Below, piece after piece: positions 13,825 to 18,980 of a stretch of 18,980 bases of DNA (positions are counted from its first letter, which is position 1; each line of letters starts with the position of its first letter). Origin of the DNA: Acidobacteriota bacterium (lineage in GTDB: Bacteria > Acidobacteriota > Terriglobia > Terriglobales > Acidobacteriaceae); contig JAJXYW010000033.1 of the NCBI GenBank assembly GCA_021780415.1, forward strand, positions 1 to 18,980, given 5' to 3'. A program made the translations under genes and the position numbers. The notes under the pieces are model-generated. The model made no database searches and was not told where the DNA came from. It was given only the letters and a program-made list of their open reading frames with translations.

Positions 13825-15288
13825 ATGCTGGCGGAGACACATGCGGTGCTGGGACTGCTGGAGGGTGGGTTTGGACACCTGAAGGTGCTGGTGGTTGGGG
13901 ATTTGATGCTCGATCGGTACATCCTGGGTGAAGTGGACCGGATCTCGCCGGAGGCTCCGGTGCCGGTGCTGCGGCATGCGCAGCACTTTGAGCGCGCAGG
14001 CGGTGCGGCGAATGTTGCGATGAACCTGGTGGGGCTGGGCTGCCAGGCGGTGCTGGCAGGGTTCTGGGGCGAAGATAAGGATAAGGACGAACTGGCGGCA
14101 CTGGTGGAGGCGGCCGGGATCGATGCGGTGGGCGTGGTGACGACGAGGCTGCCGACGATTTCGAAGACCAGGATTGTGGGGCGGCAACAGCAGTTGTTGC
14201 GGCTGGATATTGAGAGCAAGGAGGCGCCGAGTGCGGAGGACCGGCAGCGGCTGCGGGAACGCGTTGAAGGGCTGGTGCGTAAGGTCCACGCGGTGGTGCT
14301 GTCGGACTATGCGAAAGGTGCGTTGTCGGCGGAGTTGTGCGCGGCGGTGATTGCCGCGGCGAAGGTTGCGGGGATTCCGGTGTTGGCTGATCCGAAGACG
14401 CCGGACTTTGGGAAGTATGCGGGCGCGACGATGGTGTGTCCGAACCTGAGCGAGTTGGCAATGGCGACGGGTGTGGGCACGGATGAACTGGAGGCGTTGC
14501 TGGTTGCGGGTGAGGTGGAACGCGAGAAGCATGGGTTGAAGTATCTGACGGTGACGATGAGCGAGAAGGGGATTCGCGTGCTTTGGGAGGGCGGAGTGTA
14601 TCACTCGCCGGCGCGGGCGCGTGAGGTGTTTGATGTGTCGGGTGCGGGGGATACGGTGATTGCTACGCTGGCCGCTGGCATGGCGGGCGGACTCAAGATT
14701 GAGACAGCGGTGGATGTGGCGAATCTGGCGGCGGGGATCGTGGTGGGGAAGATGGGAACTGTGGCGATTGCGCAGCATGAGTTGGTGGCCGCGCTGACGC
14801 CGTCGAGTGGGATTCGCGGCGGAGAGAAGGTGCTGGATAGCGAGCGGCTGGCGAAACGGGTTGCGGAGTGGAGATCTGCGGGCGAGACGATCGTGTTTAC
14901 GAACGGGTGCTTCGACCTGCTGCATGTGGGGCATGTGACGCTGCTGGAGGAGTGCCGCCGGTTTGGATCGAAGCTGGTGCTGGGACTGAATTCGGATGCG
15001 AGCGTGCAGCGGCTGAAGGGGCCGACACGACCGGTGGTGGGAGAGAATGAACGAGCGCGGGTGATGGCGGCTCTGGCTGCGGTGGACGCAGTGGTGGTGT
15101 TCGATGAGGATACGCCGATCGAAGTGATTCGCGCGGTGAAGCCGGATGTGCTGGTGAAGGGTGGGGATTATTCGGTGGAGACCGTGGTGGGGCATGAGGA
15201 CGTGATCGCCGCAGGCGGGCGAGTGGAGATTGTGCCGACGGTGGAGGGGTTTTCGACGACGAATCTGGTGAGCCGGATGAAGCAGTGA
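13825..15288 (+). CDS. hldE: Bifunctional heptose kinase/adenylyltransferase HldE
   Basis: Makes ADP-heptose in two steps: an N-terminal PfkB-type kinase phosphorylates D-glycero-beta-D-manno-heptose 7-phosphate, and a C-terminal nucleotidyltransferase adenylates the 1-phosphate. Numbered from the chosen start: the kinase substrate block VDRISPEAPVPV at 37-48 and GGAANVAMNL at 59-68; PfkB signature FDVSGAGDT with catalytic Asp276; adenylyltransferase block TNGCFDLLHVGH at 359-370 containing the HxGH motif; and GLNSDASVQRLKG downstream. The length, 487 residues, is normal. The ATG at 13825 is preferred over an in-frame TTG at 13804. It stands 48 bases behind the GT9 gene and is surely the same operon. 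gmhA and gmhB, needed before and between its steps, are not in the window. Confidence 0.96.
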   Translation: MLAETHAVLGLLEGGFGHLKVLVVGDLMLDRYILGEVDRISPEAPVPVLRHAQHFERAGGAANVAMNLVGLGCQAVLAGFWGEDKDKDELAALVEAAGIDAVGVVTTRLPTISKTRIVGRQQQLLRLDIESKEAPSAEDRQRLRERVEGLVRKVHAVVLSDYAKGALSAELCAAVIAAAKVAGIPVLADPKTPDFGKYAGATMVCPNLSELAMATGVGTDELEALLVAGEVEREKHGLKYLTVTMSEKGIRVLWEGGVYHSPARAREVFDVSGAGDTVIATLAAGMAGGLKIETAVDVANLAAGIVVGKMGTVAIAQHELVAALTPSSGIRGGEKVLDSERLAKRVAEWRSAGETIVFTNGCFDLLHVGHVTLLEECRRFGSKLVLGLNSDASVQRLKGPTRPVVGENERARVMAALAAVDAVVVFDEDTPIEVIRAVKPDVLVKGGDYSVETVVGHEDVIAAGGRVEIVPTVEGFSTTNLVSRMKQ

Positions 15289-15327
15289 GCCAGATAAGCG
15301 TGAGGAAATGAGATGTTGGGCGCGAGG

Positions 15328-17049
15328 TCAGCGTTCAGCGATACGGCTGTAGATGACCTCGCCACCGAGGAGCGTCATGTCCACCTTTACGGCATCGATC
15401 TTCACGGGATCGATGTGGAAGATGTCGTCCGAGAGAAGAATGAGATCGGCAAGCTGGCCGGGCACGATGGAGCCTTTGAGCGTCTCTTCGTGTTCAGCGT
15501 AGGCCGCATTGAAGGTGTAGGCGCGGACGGCTTGAGCCACTGAAACTTTCTCCTGCGGCATCCATCCGCCGGGGTTCCTGCCGTCGATGGTTCGCCGTGT
15601 CACGGCTGCGTAGATTCCGGTGAGTGGGACGAGTGGGCCCACGGGCCAGTCGGACCCGAAGGCGACCACTGCACCCGAATCCATGAGTGAGCGAAAGGCA
15701 TAGGTCGTTCTGATTCGCTCTGGGCCGAGGCGCTTCTCCGCCCAGCGTCCGTCGTCTATCGCGTGGTAGGGCTGTACGGATGCAATCACGTGCAGCTTCG
15801 CGAATCGGGGAATGTCCTCTGGCAGGAGGGTCTGGGCGTGCTCGATGCGGTCGCGGCGGTCGCTCGGGCCATCTTCTTTCTCGAGTCGCTCATACATATC
15901 GAGGATGGTGTGGTTGGCACGATCGCCGATGGCATGCGTGATTAATTGCAGGCCAGCCTCGTCGGCCAGCTTGAATTGCGCGTACATCGCTTCGGGATGC
16001 TGCATGGTGTCACTGGCGATGCCGTAGTTGTTCGGGTTATCCGCGTACGGCGCGGTGAACCATGCGGTGGATGCGCCGAGTCCGCCGTCGGCAAAGCTCT
16101 TGAGGCAGCCGATGTGAAACAGATCATTTCCGAAGGTGGATTCGATGCCTAACTCGGCCATCTGCCGACCGTCCGCGAGGGGCAGGCATTCGGCGACACG
16201 CAGCTTGAGCTGGCCCTCGCGAGCGAGCTTCTGGAGGGCCTGAAGCTTGAGGCGGCCGTCGGAATCGGTGGGGCTGACGGCCATGTCCTGCACGCTGGTG
16301 ACACCATTCTGCGCGGCGACTTTCTGAGTCGCAAGAATGTAGGTCTCCATGTCGGCTTCGGTTTCTGGCGGAATCTTTGAGAGGATCAACGCTTTTGCTG
16401 CGTCCTTGAAGATGCCGGTGGGATTGCCCTCGGCGTCGCGCAGAATGACGCCTCCCGGAATGTCCTTCGTGTCACGATTCACGCCTGCCAGCTTCATGGC
16501 ATAGGCGTTGGCGAGAATCATGTGCAGGTCGGTGCGCGAAACCGCTACGGGATTGTCCAGGGTTACGGCGTCGATGAGTTGGTGGGTTGGGAGAGCCACT
16601 GGAGTCCAGCGCTGCTCGTCCCAGGCTCCGTTGAGAATCCACTTGCCCTTCGGAAGCGTCTTTGCGTAGGCCGCGATGCGGTCGCGGAATTGCTCAGGAC
16701 TATGGGTGTCGGTGAGATGGACGCCGACCAGATTCGCGCCGCCAATCTGGATGTGTACGTGGGCATCGTTGAAGCCCGGGAGCACGAGCCTACCGTGCAA
16801 CTGGATGATCCTCGCTCCCGGCAGAGCGAGCTTGAGCATGGCAGCGGAGGTCCCTGTCGCGAGGATATGGGTTCCGCGAATGGCAACAGCCTCGGCCTGA
16901 GAGGATGGGCCGATCCAGACCTTGCCTCCCACGAGGACGAGGTTGGCGCCGCCCTGCACGCAGGTCTGGGCTTGCAGTGACTTATCCGGAATGGAGATCG
17001 CCAGTGCGACCAGCGTCAGCGAAAGGAGTGCACTTCTGCGCAAGCTCAT
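15328..17049 (-). CDS. Exported YtcJ-like metal-dependent amidohydrolase
   Basis: A 573-residue member of the amidohydrolase family 3 / YtcJ group. A signal peptide is evident: basic MSLRR, a hydrophobic core (about 7-20), and a probable cut after SLQA near residue 27, so it acts in the periplasm or outside. Metal-site residues visible: His97 and His99 (DAHVHI), Lys317 (CLKSFADGG, the likely carboxylated lysine), His372 (THAIGD), His404 (IEHAQ) and Asp467 (FGSDWP). The ATG at 17049 is chosen because GGAGG stands six bases before it; a 17-codon upstream extension would bury the signal peptide. Substrate unknown; relatives act on formamides, ureas or cyclic imides. It is 56 bases behind the paiB-like gene and probably co-transcribed. 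It converges on hldE with 39 bases between and no visible terminator. Confidence 0.9.
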   Translation of the reverse strand: MSLRRSALLSLTLVALAISIPDKSLQAQTCVQGGANLVLVGGKVWIGPSSQAEAVAIRGTHILATGTSAAMLKLALPGARIIQLHGRLVLPGFNDAHVHIQIGGANLVGVHLTDTHSPEQFRDRIAAYAKTLPKGKWILNGAWDEQRWTPVALPTHQLIDAVTLDNPVAVSRTDLHMILANAYAMKLAGVNRDTKDIPGGVILRDAEGNPTGIFKDAAKALILSKIPPETEADMETYILATQKVAAQNGVTSVQDMAVSPTDSDGRLKLQALQKLAREGQLKLRVAECLPLADGRQMAELGIESTFGNDLFHIGCLKSFADGGLGASTAWFTAPYADNPNNYGIASDTMQHPEAMYAQFKLADEAGLQLITHAIGDRANHTILDMYERLEKEDGPSDRRDRIEHAQTLLPEDIPRFAKLHVIASVQPYHAIDDGRWAEKRLGPERIRTTYAFRSLMDSGAVVAFGSDWPVGPLVPLTGIYAAVTRRTIDGRNPGGWMPQEKVSVAQAVRAYTFNAAYAEHEETLKGSIVPGQLADLILLSDDIFHIDPVKIDAVKVDMTLLGGEVIYSRIAER

Positions 17050-17105
17050 CGTGTACCTCCGATAGTCCGTGTGATGTTGCCTCGATGCGGTGTCCGGCAT
17101 GCGGG

Positions 17106-17738
17106 TCAGGGTCTGGCTTCGTTATACCGGTAGACCATGGCTCCGAGGGCGACGTCCTGTGGATTGGTTGACTTTAGCAGACGCTCCGCAACGGCCATCG
17201 CATCGCGCTTGGGTTCATCCTGACCGAGCTTGAACTTAGCCTCCAGGCGTTCGATCGTGAGCTCGAAGCCAAGGATGGCGGGCAGTCTGCGCTGAATGGC
17301 TGCGTCGGGAATCTCGTGAGTCTTCCACCCATCGGGTATGCCGGCTTCGCTGCGGACGGTAAGGTCTTCGAGGGACTCGCGCAACTGTGCGTGGTCGTGA
17401 AAGAGCAGCGGGCCATAGCAATGCACGGCGGTGTAATAGACGGTCGGTGGCATGTCGCGGCCGGGATACCAGCTCGCGGTTACATAGCTGCTGGGGCCGT
17501 GAAAGACTGCGAGGGCTGGCTCGGTGAGTTGCTGCAGGGCTGCGGCGTGCGCGTTGGCCCGTGCCAGATGGCTGGTGAGAACGCCCTTTTCGCTGCGCGT
17601 TGGATACAGGACAAACTGCAGATTGGTGACGTTCGGCCCGTCGCTGCCGTTGGAGACGAGCATCCCCCAGGGATTATTGGTGATGAGGTCCTGCACGTCC
17701 TGCTGCGATTGCGGCAACCAGCTTTGTCTTACAAACAT
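17106..17738 (-). CDS. PaiB-like FMN-binding negative transcriptional regulator
   Basis: A 210-residue protein of the PaiB family, with a split-barrel FMN-binding fold. Family marks: an N-terminal MFVRQSWLP, NNPWGMLVS at 21-29, LTSHLARANAH at 54-64, VFHGPSSYVTASWY at 78-91 and the PTVYYTAVHCYG block at 98-109. In Bacillus subtilis PaiB represses sporulation and protease genes together with the acetyltransferase PaiA, but many homologues may be flavin enzymes rather than DNA binders, so the regulator label is a family name. It lies between a MocR regulator (140 bases upstream) and the amidohydrolase (56 bases downstream), all on the same strand. Its ATG lacks a strong ribosome binding site. 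Confidence 0.92.
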   Translation of the reverse strand: MFVRQSWLPQSQQDVQDLITNNPWGMLVSNGSDGPNVTNLQFVLYPTRSEKGVLTSHLARANAHAAALQQLTEPALAVFHGPSSYVTASWYPGRDMPPTVYYTAVHCYGPLLFHDHAQLRESLEDLTVRSEAGIPDGWKTHEIPDAAIQRRLPAILGFELTIERLEAKFKLGQDEPKRDAMAVAERLLKSTNPQDVALGAMVYRYNEARP

Positions 17739-17878
17739 TGAATCACCACGTAGCGCTAAAACGGCAAAGGTTTAGGAGAAGGCGTGTGTTGCAAGACGTT
17801 CCGGCCCGAGCGAACGCTATGCTGCGGCGGGGGTGAGGAGGTCTTGCGGCCCATGAGATTCTCTTATATTGATGGAGA

Positions 17879-18980
17879 TCATGGTGCCAGTAAAGAGCCA
17901 GATGCAGCCACTCTCAGAGAGCCAGATGAGGGGATGGGCCGATCGAGTTTCAGGCCCAACAGCTTATCCACGCCGCGGCGTATCTGTGCTGGCGTAAATG
18001 CAGTGAATCCGAAGACCAGGCCACGCTCGGTGGGACCGGCTGCGTACTGGGACAGGGCGGGCACGTCCAGTCCTGCGCGCTTGAGGCGAGCCGACCAGGC
18101 GAGATCGTCGTAGGTGTCGGGTAGAAAACCGGTGAGATTCATACCTCCGTCGCGATAGCGGAACTCCAGCGGCAGGCTGCCTTTCTGGATGGCATCGAGG
18201 AAGACCTGCTGCCGCTCGGCATAGTTTTTGCGGCAGCGCCGGATGTGCGAATAGAAGGCGCCACTATCGAGGAATGCAGCGAGGGTTGCCTGATCGATCA
18301 TGGGCCCATGATCTTCGGCCACGGTCTTGAGGTCTGTGAACGGTTCGACCAATGCCTTTGGCAGCACAGCGTATCCGAGCCGCAGGGAAGGAAACAAGAG
18401 CTTGCTGAAGGTGCCGACGTAGATGACGCGGTTGCCGGAGTCGAGGCTCTGCATGCTGGGGAGCGGAGGTGCGATGTAGCGAAACTCGGAGTCGTAATCG
18501 TCTTCGACGATCCAGGTCTGCGCACTGACGGCACCGTTAGCCAGGGAGAGTCTGCGGGCCAGCGACAAGGACGCTCCAGTGGGGAACTGGCGGGAAGGGG
18601 TGACATAGACGAGCGAGACGGGTGAGGTCTCGAGCGGCGGAAAGACCATTCCATGCTGGTCAATGGGCAAGTGCTCGATGGATGCGCCGGCGGACTTCCA
18701 TGCGCGCACGGCGCCGCTGTAGCCGGGGTTTTCCATGTAGACGGTATCGCCGGGCTTGAGGAGGAGATGGGCGAGGAGATAGAGGGCCTGCTGCGAGCCG
18801 GTGGTGATGGCGATCTGCCACCACTCGCAGGCTACGCCGCGGCTGTCGCGCAGATACATGGCAAGGTTTTCGCGCAGGGGACGGAACCCCAGCACTGCCT
18901 CGGAGTTGTAGTGCAGCAGGCTGCGGTTGGTGGTGCGGAGAGCCCGTCCGCGGAGGCGATTCCATAGCGCGAGAGGAAAG
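17879..18980 (-). CDS. MocR/PdxR-type regulator, aminotransferase domain (5' part outside the window)
   Basis: The frame is open to the right edge, so the gene is cut. The visible 366 residues form a fold-type I aminotransferase domain: FPLALWNRLR just inside the edge, PLRENLAMYLRDSRG, ITTGSQQALYLLAHLLL, the Asp that holds the pyridine nitrogen in EDDYDSEFRY, and the PLP-binding lysine in FSKLLFPSLRLGY (codon 18401-18403). This combination, especially the FPLALW segment that follows the linker, is typical of MocR regulators, in which a GntR winged helix precedes the aminotransferase domain; that helix must lie beyond 18980. A GTG at 18895 could be mistaken for a start but would remove conserved sequence. 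MocR proteins sense PLP or amino compounds. It reads in the same direction as paiB and may control it. Confidence 0.9.
   Translation of the reverse strand, partial: FPLALWNRLRGRALRTTNRSLLHYNSEAVLGFRPLRENLAMYLRDSRGVACEWWQIAITTGSQQALYLLAHLLLKPGDTVYMENPGYSGAVRAWKSAGASIEHLPIDQHGMVFPPLETSPVSLVYVTPSRQFPTGASLSLARRLSLANGAVSAQTWIVEDDYDSEFRYIAPPLPSMQSLDSGNRVIYVGTFSKLLFPSLRLGYAVLPKALVEPFTDLKTVAEDHGPMIDQATLAAFLDSGAFYSHIRRCRKNYAERQQVFLDAIQKGSLPLEFRYRDGGMNLTGFLPDTYDDLAWSARLKRAGLDVPALSQYAAGPTERGLVFGFTAFTPAQIRRGVDKLLGLKLDRPIPSSGSLRVAASGSLLAP

Noticed and set aside
11851..15195. A 1114-codon open frame on the minus strand through GT9 and hldE.
   Set aside because: It is antisense to two well-supported genes and rich in His, Arg, Pro and Gln, as expected from reading GC-biased codons backwards. 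Only its last 193 codons (DUF4254) lie outside those genes and look like a protein.
18893..18895. A GTG start for a complete aminotransferase gene.
   Set aside because: The upstream codons up to the window edge encode conserved MocR-type sequence (FPLALWNRLR), so the gene continues beyond the window.

Overview
The window looks like chromosomal DNA from a high-GC Gram-negative bacterium, most probably an acidobacterium of the Terriglobia type. This is inferred from the gene families, the mosaic of short GCAAG(T/G)GCAA-type and GGATGA-type palindromic repeats (which I recall, without being able to check, as common in those genomes), and the heptose/LPS genes. No rRNA or tRNA gene and no CRISPR array was seen. 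There are 15 substantially covered protein genes, of which one is cut by the right edge, plus a short transposase 5' end at the left edge.

Layout. 1-54: the first 18 codons of an IS630-like transposase, leaving the window to the left. 129-4480 (minus strand): a family-39 membrane glycosyltransferase, a PcaU/PobR-type IclR regulator with a GTG start and a strong ribosome binding site, and glucose-6-phosphate isomerase (pgi). 4699-5442 (plus): an alpha/beta hydrolase, ending at a strong shared hairpin terminator. 5514-7503 (minus): an orphan type IV pilin-like protein and an M16 zinc peptidase. 7567-8931 (plus): the rRNA/tRNA methyltransferase RlmN, whose reading frame carries a large in-frame insertion partly built from genomic palindromic repeats. 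8993-10872 (minus): a duplicated DoxX-like membrane protein behind a YvcK/GlmR family protein. 11152-12432 (minus): a TPR protein and a DUF4254 protein, divergent from 12628-15288 (plus), a GT9 heptosyltransferase followed by bifunctional HldE. 15328-18980 (minus): an exported YtcJ-like amidohydrolase, a PaiB-type FMN-binding regulator and a MocR-type regulator cut by the right edge.

How the parts work together. GT9 and HldE form a clear ADP-heptose synthesis and transfer unit for the LPS inner core, and the divergent DUF4254 gene may belong to the same task. pgi and YvcK are central carbon or cell-envelope precursor genes. The right-hand module (MocR, PaiB, exported amidohydrolase) looks accessory and has a milder G-over-C excess than the rest in the stretches sampled.

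I did not find a complete unknown multi-gene system. The strongest unusual signals are the repeat-derived insertion inside RlmN, the two-module repeat mosaic seen at three loci, an inverted repeat forming the end of the GT9 gene, a probable IclR operator with a matching motif before pgi, and the strand-dependent codon choice that follows the plus strand rather than gene direction.
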